Positions 8,522-17,286 are shown, numbered from the stretch's first letter. The stretch is DNA of 44,219 nt from an uncultured Bacteroidales bacterium (GCA_905210435.1 CAJLWO010000017.1:1-44219); one strand, 5' to 3'. The notes: generated from the sequence alone by a model not told the origin. Translations and numbers: made by a program.

Positions 8522-9919
8522 ATGAATTTTTTCAATCGGATAAAGATGCGTGCGATGCGCCTGTATGCCAGAGCTGCGGCCTTTTATCGCTATTGTCGCG
8601 ACGGCGTATGGACCGACATGCGCTCCACCCCGTTTGTAAAGCTCGTAAAGACGCTCAATCTCTCCGTTCGCGCTTTTTTCAACGGCGACATACAGACAAA
8701 GGCATGTGCGCTGACCTACCGCACCATGCTGGCCGTAGTACCGGCGCTTGCCCTTATTCTGGCCATAGGGCGGGGATTCGGACTTCAGGAGGTACTTGAG
8801 GACGAACTGATTGAAAGTTTCGATTCGCAGCGCGAGGCGCTTGTCAAAGCCTTTGACTTTGTCGACAGCTATCTTAGCCAGTCATCCGAAGGCATTTTCC
8901 TCGGAGTAGGCATAGCGTTGCTGCTGTGGACGTTAATTTCAATATTAGGCTCGGTAGAGCATGCTTTCAATGATATTTGGGGCGTGAAAAACGGTCGTTC
9001 CATCTGGCGCAAGCTCACCGACTATCTCGCCATATTCCTGATACTCCCCGTGCTCATGTTGTGCGCGAGCGGTATAACTGTGTTCGTTACGACTAACCTG
9101 CAGCGCATTCTGCCGTTCGACTTTATGACACCGTTGATTAAATGGCTGCTCGATTTTGCGTCGCTCGTGTTTATCTGGCTGTTTTTCACCGGGGTCTACA
9201 TGCTTATTCCCAATACTAAGGTGAAGTTCAAAAACGCTTTTGTCGCGGGTATTTTCGCCGGTACCGGATATATGGTGCTCCAGTGGCTGTTCATCACCGG
9301 ACAGATATATGTGTCGAAATACAATGCCATCTACGGCAGTTTCGCCTTCCTCCCGTTGCTCCTTATCTGGCTGCAGCTCGTGTGGGTGATATGTCTTGCC
9401 GGCGGCGTTATATGCTACGCCTCGCAGAATATCTTCCAGTTCAATTTCAACAACGAGATAGCAAGGATTACTACGGCCTACCGCCTGAAGATATTCGTGG
9501 CGGTAATGACTGTCGCGGTCAGGGATTACCTCGCACGCCGCACTCCCCCGACCAAGGAGAATATCGTCGAACGTTACGGACTGCCATCGCGGTTAGTCGC
9601 TACATCGGCCAATTTCATGGTCGATGCCGGATTGCTCCTGCGTGTGGTAATTGATGAAAAAGATGAAGTCTACGGTTTTGTTCCCGCTGTCGATGCCGAA
9701 CTCCTAACGGTAGGGGAGGTGATAAAACGTGTGCGGGGTTACGGCTCCTCTGGATTTATCCCAGATTTCGACCGTACGTTTGCCGGCGTGATAGAGGTGG
9801 TCGACAAAGCCGAGCTCGCCATGATTGACTCTATGAGCCACACCTACGTAAAAGATATTCCAATCACCGACTTTGTTACCGTAGAGGCAGACAAAGCGGC
9901 AACGTCTAAAACTAAATAA
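8522..9919 (+). CDS. YihY/UPF0761 (RNase BN-like) inner-membrane protein
   Basis: The product is a polytopic inner-membrane protein of the YihY/BrkB family, whose molecular role is unsettled (older RNase BN annotations are not supported). The membrane domain covers about residues 50-315 with some six helices. Family landmarks are TKACALTYRTMLAVVPALAL and LLLWTLISILGSVEHAFNDI. After it comes a cytoplasmic tail of about 150 residues containing a helix-turn-helix-like stretch (TKENIVERYGLPSRLVATSA). Such C-terminal extensions are typical of the longer (about 460 residue) members of this family. It is divergent from ferritin and only 10 bp upstream of ridA, so the two are probably co-transcribed. 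Confidence 0.9.
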   Translation: MNFFNRIKMRAMRLYARAAAFYRYCRDGVWTDMRSTPFVKLVKTLNLSVRAFFNGDIQTKACALTYRTMLAVVPALALILAIGRGFGLQEVLEDELIESFDSQREALVKAFDFVDSYLSQSSEGIFLGVGIALLLWTLISILGSVEHAFNDIWGVKNGRSIWRKLTDYLAIFLILPVLMLCASGITVFVTTNLQRILPFDFMTPLIKWLLDFASLVFIWLFFTGVYMLIPNTKVKFKNAFVAGIFAGTGYMVLQWLFITGQIYVSKYNAIYGSFAFLPLLLIWLQLVWVICLAGGVICYASQNIFQFNFNNEIARITTAYRLKIFVAVMTVAVRDYLARRTPPTKENIVERYGLPSRLVATSANFMVDAGLLLRVVIDEKDEVYGFVPAVDAELLTVGEVIKRVRGYGSSGFIPDFDRTFAGVIEVVDKAELAMIDSMSHTYVKDIPITDFVTVEADKAATSKTK

Positions 9920-9929
9920 TAAACTAATT

Positions 9930-10304
9930 ATGAAACAACCAATCGCAACGACCAACGCACCCGGTGCAATAGGTCCCTACAGCCAGGCAATCGATGCCGG
10001 TCCCTTCGTATTCATCTCCGGACAAATTCCCGTCAATCCCGCCACAGGCGAAATTCCCCAAGGCATAGCACCCCAGACGGCTCAGTCGATAGCCAACATA
10101 AAGGCTATCCTTGCCGAAGCCGGCCTCACAATCGACAATGTTGTCAAGACCACCGTATTCCTTGCCGACATGAATGATTTCGGTGCCATGAACGCCGTAT
10201 ATGCCGACAACTTCACCGCTCCTTTCCCCGCACGTTCAGCCGTGGCAGTAAAGGAACTCCCCAAACAGGTGCTCGTCGAAATCGAAGTCATCGCCGCAAA
10301 GTAA
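9930..10304 (+). CDS. ridA: RidA family enamine/imine deaminase
   Basis: RidA hydrolyses reactive 2-aminoacrylate and related enamine/imine intermediates released by PLP enzymes, protecting those enzymes. The 124-residue product has the whole family pattern: GAIGPYSQAI with Tyr17, VFISGQIPVNPATGE, the PARSAV motif with the substrate carboxylate-binding Arg102, and VEIEVIA with the conserved C-terminal glutamates. It forms cytosolic trimers in characterised relatives. It starts 10 bp after yihY. The transcript then runs into the palindromic element at 10357-10433, facing folC from the other side. Confidence 0.96.
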   Translation: MKQPIATTNAPGAIGPYSQAIDAGPFVFISGQIPVNPATGEIPQGIAPQTAQSIANIKAILAEAGLTIDNVVKTTVFLADMNDFGAMNAVYADNFTAPFPARSAVAVKELPKQVLVEIEVIAAK

Positions 10305-10356
10305 CATTATCGGTCAAAAGTCGCGATTCAATACTGTTTACTTAGCAGAGTTGATA

Positions 10357-10433
10357 GGGGCGGGGGCGTCTCGCCCCCGTGGTAACTTTCAGCGTATAAG
10401 AATAATATCACGAGGGCGAGACGCCCTCGCCCC
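10357..10433. repeat. Double-hairpin GC-rich intergenic element between ridA and folC
   Basis: Two 25-bp arms (10357-10381 and 10409-10433) are inverted copies of each other with two mismatches. Each arm is also its own hairpin: CGGGGGCG-TCT-CGCCCCCG and CGAGGGCG-AGA-CGCCCTCG. Just upstream, 10334-10345 reads CTGTTTACTTAG, echoing the ends of the element at 1901-2197. It sits between convergent genes and could act as a two-way transcription barrier, though no U-tract is present. Confidence 0.8.
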
Positions 10434-10450
10434 GACCTGTGCCCCTTAAG

Positions 10451-11734
10451 TTACCTCCGATTTGCCAATGCCTCGGCCACGACGTAGGTACTTCCGCCGA
10501 TAAACACTACTCCATCTTCCCCGGCGATATGACGCGCCTCCTCTACGGCACGCGGTACGTCGGGGATTATTGTCCCCTGCAATCCCTTTTCCGCGGCGCG
10601 CACGGCAAGCGTCCCGGCCTCCATCGCACGCGGTATCGATGCCTGCGTGAAGATATATCGCGCATCGCGCGGCATCATTTCAAGTATGTGTCCCACATCC
10701 TTGTCGTTGACAAATCCTATCACCATCACGAGGCGGTCGCCGTATCCGGCAAGGCGCGGGCCGAGATACTGCCATCCACCCTCGTTGTGCCCGGTATCGC
10801 ATATTGTAAGCGGTCGGTCCCCGAGTCTGGACCAGCGTCCCGCAAGCCCTGTAAGCCCGGTGACGTGCGCGAACCCGTTGCGCACCGACTCATCGTCAAT
10901 CGCTATTCCTGCATCGCGCAGCGCTTCGACCGCACAAAGTATGGTTGCGGCGTTCTCTACCTGACAGTCGCCCGACAGTTCCGCGGTGATTTCGCCTGCC
11001 GGTGTCCCCTTGTATATTATATTGTCGCCCGAAGGAACGGCTTCGTCAAACATCTTTTTCTCATCGGCGAACACAATCGGCGCCTCCATTTCCCGCGCTT
11101 TTTCGATGAATACATCCCTGACACCTTCGCCGCTTCCGTTGCCGATCACCACAGGAACGGCATGCTTGATTATGCCCGCTTTTTCCCGTGCAATCATCGC
11201 CACCGTATCGCCCAATTGCACCATATGGTCACGCGATATGTTGGTGATGACGCTGAGCACCGGAGCGATGATATTGGTTGTGTCGAGCCGTCCCCCCAAT
11301 CCCGTCTCTATTACGGCTATATCGACATTGCGCCGGGCGAAAAAATCGAACGCCATGATGGTGGTAAGCTCGAAGAATGAAGGTGACACGCCGAGTCCCG
11401 CATTGCGGTAGCGTTCCACAAAGTCGATTACTTCCTGCTCCGAAATCATCTCGCCGTCCACACGCATTCGTTCCCTGAAATCAATCAGGTGCGGCGACGT
11501 GTACAGCCCCGTACGGTATCCCTGACTCTGGAGTATGGCAGCTAATGTATGGCATGTAGAGCCCTTGCCGTTGGTGCCCGCCACATGTATGGTAGGGTAG
11601 TGCCGGTGGGGATTTCCCCAGGCGTCGTCAAGCGCGCGGGCGGTGTCAAGCCCCGGTTTGTAGGCCGCCGCGCCGATACGTTCGAACTGCGGAGTGGCGT
11701 TGTACAGATATTTGAGAGTTTCCCGGTAGTCCAT
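10451..11734 (-). CDS. folC: Bifunctional folylpolyglutamate synthase / dihydrofolate synthase
   Basis: FolC adds L-glutamate to dihydropteroate to make dihydrofolate, and lengthens the polyglutamate tail of folates, using ATP. The Mur-ligase-type P-loop HVAGTNGKGST lies at residues 50-60. It is followed by YTSPHLIDFRERMR, FFELTTIMAFDFFA, ETGLGGRLDTTN and the central NISRDHMVQLG. The C-terminal ligase domain has the DTGHNEGGW motif. The 427 residues match the family. It is the last gene of a probable operon with the two chromate-transporter halves, 12 bp after the second. Confidence 0.96.
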   Translation of the reverse strand: MDYRETLKYLYNATPQFERIGAAAYKPGLDTARALDDAWGNPHRHYPTIHVAGTNGKGSTCHTLAAILQSQGYRTGLYTSPHLIDFRERMRVDGEMISEQEVIDFVERYRNAGLGVSPSFFELTTIMAFDFFARRNVDIAVIETGLGGRLDTTNIIAPVLSVITNISRDHMVQLGDTVAMIAREKAGIIKHAVPVVIGNGSGEGVRDVFIEKAREMEAPIVFADEKKMFDEAVPSGDNIIYKGTPAGEITAELSGDCQVENAATILCAVEALRDAGIAIDDESVRNGFAHVTGLTGLAGRWSRLGDRPLTICDTGHNEGGWQYLGPRLAGYGDRLVMVIGFVNDKDVGHILEMMPRDARYIFTQASIPRAMEAGTLAVRAAEKGLQGTIIPDVPRAVEEARHIAGEDGVVFIGGSTYVVAEALANRR

Positions 11735-11746
11735 AACAGAAAGTGA

Positions 11747-12316
11747 CTAATATAAAATCCATCCGGCTAAGCCGGCGAGGATTATGATGAATATTGGGTG
11801 CAGACGCGTCAGCATCACCATGCACAGCGCGGCCACGCATATTGAAATCGATTTTATCAGGTCGGCAGTCTCCGTCCCGAAGTTCTCGCCGTTCATAAGC
11901 AGCAGTGCCGCCGACGCGATAAGCCCTACGACCACGGGTCGCAATCCCATGAAAATGCCCTTGATGACACCGCTCTCATGGTGCCGCGTGATAAACCGGC
12001 TTGTCTTGGCCACGAGTATGAACGACGGCAATATCACCACCAATGTGCACAGCAGCGACCCTAACACTCCCCATACTGGCGTGTCAAATGCCGGATTGGC
12101 GTTGCCCGGCGCCACATAGCCTATGTAGGTGGCGGAGTTGATGCCGATAGGCCCCGGTGTCATCTGCGATATCGCCACGATGTCGGTGAACATCTGTTCG
12201 GTAATCCACCCCGGCGTAACTATCTCCTGTTCTATCAGCGACAGCATGGCATATCCGCCGCCAAATCCGAAAAGACCTATCTTCAGATAGCTCCACAGCA
12301 GTTGCAGGTATATCAT
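11747..12316 (-). CDS. Chromate transporter, second half-size subunit
   Basis: This is a 189-residue single-CHR-domain membrane protein of the ChrA superfamily, proposed to move chromate or a related oxyanion. Family motifs are visible: FGFGGGYAMLSLIEQE near the N-terminus and SQMTPGPIGINSATYIGY, then IKGIFMGLRPVVVGLIASAA. Full-length ChrA fuses two such domains of opposite membrane orientation. Here they are separate genes, and this one begins inside the stop of the upstream half (ATGA, 12313-12316). The pair probably works as a heterodimer. Half-size CHR pairs in gut anaerobes are not known to confer chromate resistance, so the true substrate is open. Confidence 0.9.
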   Translation of the reverse strand: MIYLQLLWSYLKIGLFGFGGGYAMLSLIEQEIVTPGWITEQMFTDIVAISQMTPGPIGINSATYIGYVAPGNANPAFDTPVWGVLGSLLCTLVVILPSFILVAKTSRFITRHHESGVIKGIFMGLRPVVVGLIASAALLLMNGENFGTETADLIKSISICVAALCMVMLTRLHPIFIIILAGLAGWILY

Positions 12317-12909
12317 TTCGCGCCTCCTTTCCTGTGAGTGCCCTCAATGGCATGAAGCCGCCGCAGCTGGTGGCGGTGCCACAGATAGCCACCTGCTCCG
12401 CCTAATATTATGAATAAAATCGGATTGGATACGACCGGCCATTTCGACCATATCAGCAAGGCCGTGACGACAGGTATGGCCACCGTTTTCCATCCTATAT
12501 GCGCCGACTTCGCCGAGGTGATTACCGGAGCTATTATCAGCGCCACCACCGCCGGACGTATGCCTTTGAATATCGCATTGAGCGTCTCATTGTTCTTGAT
12601 AAGGTCGGGGGTGAGGAATATGGCTATCGCTAAAATAATCATGAACGAGGGGAGTATCGTGCCGAGAGCGGCCGTGATGCTGCCGCGCGTGCCACGGAGT
12701 TTGTCGCCCACGGCCACCGATATGTTCACCGCGAGTATGCCCGGGAGCGACTGCGCCACTGCAAGCAGGTCGAGGAAGTCCTCTTTGGCAATCCAGCGGT
12801 GCTTGTCGACAATCTCTTTCTCTATGATGGAGATCATCGCCCAGCCGCCGCCGAATGTGAATGCACCTATCTTGAAAAACGTTATAAACAGCTGAAATAA
12901 TATATTCAT
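12313..12909 (-). CDS. Chromate transporter, first half-size subunit
   Basis: The 198-residue partner of the downstream gene has one CHR domain with about six membrane segments. It shows FTFGGGWAMISIIEKEIV, then AVAQSLPGILAVNISVAVG and AIFKGIRPAVVALIIAPV. The two halves are clearly paralogous but differ in the proline motif (SLPGILAVN against MTPGPIGIN), as in other split pairs. The C-terminal tail is basic (HRHQLRRLHAIEGTHRKGG), consistent with a cytoplasmic end. It heads a likely three-gene operon with the second half and folC, and a -7-like box lies 26 bp upstream. Confidence 0.9.
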   Translation of the reverse strand: MNILFQLFITFFKIGAFTFGGGWAMISIIEKEIVDKHRWIAKEDFLDLLAVAQSLPGILAVNISVAVGDKLRGTRGSITAALGTILPSFMIILAIAIFLTPDLIKNNETLNAIFKGIRPAVVALIIAPVITSAKSAHIGWKTVAIPVVTALLIWSKWPVVSNPILFIILGGAGGYLWHRHQLRRLHAIEGTHRKGGAK

Positions 12910-12934
12910 CGCATTTCAGAAATGAAATTTCCCG

Positions 12935-12942
12935 CAAAGTTA
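12935..12942 (-). promoter_or_regulatory. Candidate -7 box (TAACTTTG) for the chromate pair-folC operon
   Basis: The minus strand has TAACTTTG, an exact TAnnTTTG match, 26 bp upstream of the first half's ATG at 12909. A TTTG lies 14 bp further up, shorter than the usual -33 spacing. Confidence 0.5.
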
Positions 12943-12991
12943 ATACAAAAATGTAACAAATGTTCGGTTATTTACGTTATATATGAGAATC

Positions 12992-13013
12992 GCCGTAGCT
13001 TATGCGCTACGGC
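12992..13013. repeat. Hairpin upstream of the META-domain gene
   Basis: An 8-bp perfect stem (GCCGTAGC / GCTACGGC) encloses a 6-nt loop. It lies between the divergent chromate operon and META gene, about 45 bp before the META start. It may be a small palindromic repeat or a 5'-leader structure. Confidence 0.45.
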
Positions 13014-13058
13014 TGTTACTTATATTTTAATAACTTATATAAATAATTAAATTTTATC

Positions 13059-13940
13059 ATGAATAGAAAAACAATTGCTTATATGGCACTGTCGGCAGTG
13101 TGCTTGTGTTGTTCGGTTTCAGCATCAGCCAAAAAAAATAATCGGGTCGATGATACACAGGCCGTACCGGGGGCAACAGCAGCCGCTGACAGACAGGATG
13201 ATATTGTGTATTACCCTTCTACATTTGCCGATTCCCGTCTCAACGGCGAGTGGAATATTGATAATGTGAACGGACAGAAAGTAACCGGCGAGGAGCGCCC
13301 GTTTATTACTTTTGACCTCTCGCAGGGACGTATATACGGTAACAACGGCTGCAATATCGTCAATGCCAATGCAGTAACGGCCAAAGGCAACAAGCTGCAG
13401 TTCACAGGCATGATGTCGACTCAGAAATATTGTGCCAACGCCCCCTTCGAGCATCTCATCAACACTACTCTCGACCAGGTGCGCTCGTACAAGATTTCGC
13501 GCTACGGCCACGAATACTATCTCGACCTGTTCAACGACCGCGGCCACCTCATCATGGTACTCCGCAAGCACAATATGGACTTCCTCAACGGAGCATGGCG
13601 TGTCACTGCTATCAACGGAGAGGCCAACGCCAACGAGGGCATACAGTTTGTGTTTGATCTCCCCGAGAAAAAAATTCACGGCAATGCCGGCTGCAACATC
13701 GTCAACGGTGAAATATCAATTGACCCCGACGTCACAAACTCCGTGCAGTTTTCCAACATAGCCTCGACGCGAATGATGTGTCCCGATCTCGCTACCGAGA
13801 CAGCTGTCCTCATTGCCCTTGAGGAAACGGAAAAAGCCTTTGCCAAGAGCGACGACACCGTCACCTTCGTCAACCATGCCGGAGCGCCCGTGCTCCAGCT
13901 CATCCGCATTGACCCCCGTACACTCACCGACGGCGAATAA
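13059..13940 (+). CDS. Exported protein with two META (HslJ-like) domains
   Basis: A signal peptide (to about residue 25, ending VSASA) is followed by two META domains, at about residues 55-170 and 172-285. META is a small beta-barrel fold seen in the E. coli outer-membrane-associated HslJ. Both copies keep the family core with a conserved cysteine: YGNNGCNIVNAN and HGNAGCNIVNGE. Each is preceded by LNGEW or LNGAW and followed by a second conserved cysteine (QKYCAN, MMCPDL), so a disulphide in each domain is likely. The duplicated layout is common in Bacteroidales. The function is unknown beyond an envelope or stress-linked role inferred from HslJ. It converges on the 14088 gene, with a REP-like pair between them. 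Confidence 0.88.
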   Translation: MNRKTIAYMALSAVCLCCSVSASAKKNNRVDDTQAVPGATAAADRQDDIVYYPSTFADSRLNGEWNIDNVNGQKVTGEERPFITFDLSQGRIYGNNGCNIVNANAVTAKGNKLQFTGMMSTQKYCANAPFEHLINTTLDQVRSYKISRYGHEYYLDLFNDRGHLIMVLRKHNMDFLNGAWRVTAINGEANANEGIQFVFDLPEKKIHGNAGCNIVNGEISIDPDVTNSVQFSNIASTRMMCPDLATETAVLIALEETEKAFAKSDDTVTFVNHAGAPVLQLIRIDPRTLTDGE

Positions 13941-13969
13941 CAGCGAACGGATCTACTTACGACAAAAAT

Positions 13970-14060
13970 ATACATTCCGCGGTTAAAAACCGCGGCTACT
14001 AAGCTCAGCTGATTGGTTGTCAGTAAAATAGTAGTCGCGGTTTTTAACCGCGGAATGTAT
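13970..14060. repeat. REP-like inverted pair between convergent genes (copy 1)
   Basis: Two 32-bp arms (13970-14001 and 14029-14060) are inverted repeats with one mismatch. Each arm carries the palindrome CCGCGGTTAAAAACCGCGG or its near form, followed by CTACTA. A degenerate third fragment (GGCGGAATATTTAACCGCG) follows at 14061-14079. The same unit recurs at 19118-19192 as a pair and at 28054-28083 as a single. Confidence 0.9.
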
Positions 14061-14087
14061 GGCGGAATATTTAACCGCGAAAATATA

Positions 14088-16253
14088 TTATATCCACTGC
14101 TTCCAGCGGTCGCATGAAGTCTTTACGAATCTCCCCGTCGTCGTATCGCCATACCTTGCGACAACAGTCTTCAGATTACCCAATATATACTCCGCTTTAG
14201 CCTTAGCCTCATCGCTCTCCAGCATGGCAAGCGCCGCCTCTATTTCTCGGTTATATTCATCTTCAATTCTGTCGTATTCATCCGAAGTGTCATAGTTGTA
14301 CAGAAATGAGTAGGCGTATTCGACATCGTCACTTTCATCATCAGAGTAATATGTCAGGTATGGGCGGAACAGTCCTACGCCTGTTCCCCTCCAGTATTGG
14401 GTAAGAGCCCAGTATTGTTCAAACGAATTTCGGCGTCCGATTGCATACATTATCCGTGCCAGTCCCCGGTCATCATTCGTCCGCCCATGATTGATGATAT
14501 GTTGATATCCATTCATCTTGCGGGCAAATCGCAGTTTGGCTCCGGTCTGTGCCGGTTCGTCTGCATGCTTGTCGAGCCAGGGGCGAAGTCCGTCAAAAGG
14601 TGTGTCGTCATAACCCGCGTAAGAGAGATAGCATGCAAATGCATCTCCGGTCAGATAGTAAGAGACGTTCATTGTCTGCTGGTAGTCATCGCTTACCTGC
14701 GACAGATATTTTTCGGCGCGTGCATAATCCCCTTCGCGGAGTGCGAGAGTACCGATAAGTTCATTGTAATAGTCGCTGTCGGTGCGTATATTCTTGCGCA
14801 GATAGTCATACAAAGGTGTATGCTCCATCATTTTGGCATATACGGATGCCAATTCTTTCGATGTCAGGCTACCCATCATCTGAAAGGAAAGATTTGAGTA
14901 ATCAATCGGGTTGGAAAATTTCTTGCTTTTGCGTATATCATTTATCGTCAAAGAAATACTCGGTGTACACCAATAAAGTCGCTCGTCAAAAAGATACACC
15001 GTGTACCGCTTCCATGATCCGTCGATATTATCGGCATAGGAGCAGAGCATGATAGCCGTAGTATAGTCCTTTTTACGCCATAATTCAGGTACAAGGTCGG
15101 CGTAGACGATATTCTGCAATCGTTTAACCCAGTCGTTGCTGTCGGGATTAAACGGGCCGATTTTTCTCTCCAGCCGCTTCAGGTCGCTCAGCAGCGACTG
15201 TGTATTTCCGGTTTTTGCATCAAGTTTCATCTTATAGGCATGTGCGAGGTCTTTCAGTTCGTCGCTTGAAAATTTTTGTCCCGATGCCTGATAAATCTGT
15301 TTCCGCGCCAGCGGAATGTTGCGGGTGTATTCTCCGTTATAATAAGCCTGAATGAAGTACCAGTCGCCCCTGTTTGTGACCGAGTTGCCTTTCAGAAGCT
15401 GACCGGCTATATCTGTCGTTTTTGCCATGAAAGCCGAGTCCGTGGCGCAATGCCGTATATAATCCATCAGTAGCGGGGTGTCCGGATTATATTTTGCCAT
15501 GTATGCCATATTGTCACTGGCAGAGACTGATATGACATCGCCTGTGCGGGCAAAAATGGCGTTTGCCCGTTCGGTCTCGCCGAGCCTGCTCCAGCAGCCT
15601 GCCACATAGCGCTCGGCCATGCGTTTCATCAGATTGTCGTCGGATATCGATGCAAAGGCCGAGTCGTAGTATTCCACGCATCGCGCATATTGCCGTGAAG
15701 CGAACAGCGCCCTTATCCCCTGCAGTGCATATCGGTCATTAAAACGGGTACCGCGGTATGCCAGACATGTATTCAGAATATCGCCAAATTCGCCAGTCTC
15801 TTCGCTGTAAGAATATCCTTTTTCACTGTTATATCCCCTTTCTCTCGGATAATGCCACGGTGACAGTATCCTTCTCCATCGTTCCTCCATATCTTTGGCC
15901 GTGAGCAGCAGATCTATTATTTCCCTGTCGTTTGTTTCATTCAGATAAGTGTAAAACTGATTGCCGGTATCATTTGTCGTATTATACGATGTCTTGTCGA
16001 AAAACTGATTGCGTGAGTCGCGGTAAACGGCCTGCTCGATGTCGGAAAGCGGTATCCGCTCCGATGTGAGTGCCTGCCACAGACGCAGATTCTCCTCCCG
16101 TTCGAAATCCGGCAGGCCTTTTCCGGTACTATAAAGTTCGAAGAATGACGGCAGTGGTATCTTCGGATAATATGGCCCGCAGGCTATTGCTGCGGCTCCC
16201 CACAGTAAAATTATGGCACTAACGGCCTGTCGAATAGAGATTGTCGATTTCAT
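14088..16253 (-). CDS. Exported TPR-like protein of unknown function
   Basis: I chose the internal start at 16253 (721 residues) because it begins the signal peptide (MKSTISIRQAVSAIILLWGA...). The frame is open 11 codons further up. The signal ends at AAIACGPYYP, where the cysteine could be a weak lipobox, so this may be a lipoprotein. The rest is mostly alpha-helical with TPR-like pairs, for example residues around VEYYDSAFASISDD and GCWSRLGETERANAIFARTG. There is no catalytic motif. The start lies 35 bp inside the end of the 16219 gene, so the two are translationally linked. Both are exported, which suggests a shared envelope job. I do not recognise a named family. Confidence 0.75.
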   Translation of the reverse strand: MKSTISIRQAVSAIILLWGAAAIACGPYYPKIPLPSFFELYSTGKGLPDFEREENLRLWQALTSERIPLSDIEQAVYRDSRNQFFDKTSYNTTNDTGNQFYTYLNETNDREIIDLLLTAKDMEERWRRILSPWHYPRERGYNSEKGYSYSEETGEFGDILNTCLAYRGTRFNDRYALQGIRALFASRQYARCVEYYDSAFASISDDNLMKRMAERYVAGCWSRLGETERANAIFARTGDVISVSASDNMAYMAKYNPDTPLLMDYIRHCATDSAFMAKTTDIAGQLLKGNSVTNRGDWYFIQAYYNGEYTRNIPLARKQIYQASGQKFSSDELKDLAHAYKMKLDAKTGNTQSLLSDLKRLERKIGPFNPDSNDWVKRLQNIVYADLVPELWRKKDYTTAIMLCSYADNIDGSWKRYTVYLFDERLYWCTPSISLTINDIRKSKKFSNPIDYSNLSFQMMGSLTSKELASVYAKMMEHTPLYDYLRKNIRTDSDYYNELIGTLALREGDYARAEKYLSQVSDDYQQTMNVSYYLTGDAFACYLSYAGYDDTPFDGLRPWLDKHADEPAQTGAKLRFARKMNGYQHIINHGRTNDDRGLARIMYAIGRRNSFEQYWALTQYWRGTGVGLFRPYLTYYSDDESDDVEYAYSFLYNYDTSDEYDRIEDEYNREIEAALAMLESDEAKAKAEYILGNLKTVVARYGDTTTGRFVKTSCDRWKQWI

Positions 16254-17286
16254 CGGGAGTATATTTTGAAAGGTTCGTATTGTCAAGGTGATACAGTATG
16301 TTGGAGTGTTCGCGGCCGGCCAGCCGCTTTTCTATCATCTCTTTTACTTTTGCGATGTCGCCGTATGCCGAGTTCTCCCGGCGCACCATGTCGCCCGTGC
16401 GTATGATTGTCCGGTTATACGGTATATCCTTTTTCGCGACATACAGGTTGGGCTTGCGGCACGCGAATCGGGCGGTATCCGTAAGGTTCAGGCCGTTGGT
16501 CAGGCCTACGAATTTCCTGTCGCTGAAAAGCAGTTGCCATGAATAGGTAGGGTAGGCCACGTCGAGATGCAGCGGGTACGACGGCAGATGTTTCAGGTAC
16601 GGCTCCACATCTTTGGCGTCGATAATCGAATTGCTTGCGTCAGGGTCATTGAAATTGCCGGTATTATACACCATCAGCACTCCGCAATCCACCGGCGGCG
16701 CCTCCCGCGCCAACTGATGCAGCCGTATCGTGGAGCTGAGCCGCCACTGCAGTCCGAATCTTCCGATATAGGCTTTCACCGAATCGCACAGGTTGAAAAA
16801 CGACATTTCGGTCGACGGCGTCCAGTCGCAGTCGAGCTGCAGCTCCTCCACATTCGGCAATCCGTTGTACTCGCACATATTGCGCACGCGTGTCACGATA
16901 TTTTTTGCCAGTGTTCCCTCCTCGCCCGACATCGCTTTCAGTCCGTCGAGGGTGATATATACCACCGGGACGAACTCTTTACCGCTCAGTGAATCCTCCA
17001 GCAGGTGATACTCGTCATCGCCTACTCTCACCGATGCGACCGGACAGGCCTTCTCCTCCGGTATTATCCCGTATGTATCTTCGGCCACATCAAACATGCG
17101 CAGATACACTCTCCCTACATCATGCCTTTTCAGAAAATCGATATCGGCGCTGTCGAGTTTAAGCACCGTTTTCCAATAATAAATGCCGTTCTTTTCCGCG
17201 TGGCACGCCTCAGGCACATTCCGCCGTCCGCACCCCGTGGCCGCCATAAGCGCCATCATGGCGATTGCAATGATAATCCGTTTCAT
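16219..17286 (-). CDS. Lipoprotein with TIM-barrel, DUF3142-like glycosidase-type fold
   Basis: The start at 17286 gives a lipoprotein signal peptide (MKRIIIAIAMMALMAATGC), lipobox cysteine at residue 19, and a 355-residue protein. An upstream in-frame start is not credible because it adds residues before the signal peptide. The body has spaced strand-helix units resembling a TIM barrel: VGRVYLRMFDV, VVYITLDGL, ELQLDCDWTPSTEMSFF, GVLMVYNTGN and LHLDVAYPTYSW. The acidic strand end QLDCDW resembles DUF3142-type glycoside-hydrolase-like proteins. That family match is from memory and only tentative. It overlaps the downstream gene by 35 bp, and the 17394 gene lies 107 bp upstream on the same strand. 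Confidence 0.65.
   Translation of the reverse strand: MKRIIIAIAMMALMAATGCGRRNVPEACHAEKNGIYYWKTVLKLDSADIDFLKRHDVGRVYLRMFDVAEDTYGIIPEEKACPVASVRVGDDEYHLLEDSLSGKEFVPVVYITLDGLKAMSGEEGTLAKNIVTRVRNMCEYNGLPNVEELQLDCDWTPSTEMSFFNLCDSVKAYIGRFGLQWRLSSTIRLHQLAREAPPVDCGVLMVYNTGNFNDPDASNSIIDAKDVEPYLKHLPSYPLHLDVAYPTYSWQLLFSDRKFVGLTNGLNLTDTARFACRKPNLYVAKKDIPYNRTIIRTGDMVRRENSAYGDIAKVKEMIEKRLAGREHSNILYHLDNTNLSKYTPDEIDNLYSTGR

Noticed and set aside
10357..10433. Simple rho-independent terminator
   Set aside because: No U-tract follows either hairpin, and the double-palindrome layout fits a repeat element better. A termination effect remains possible.
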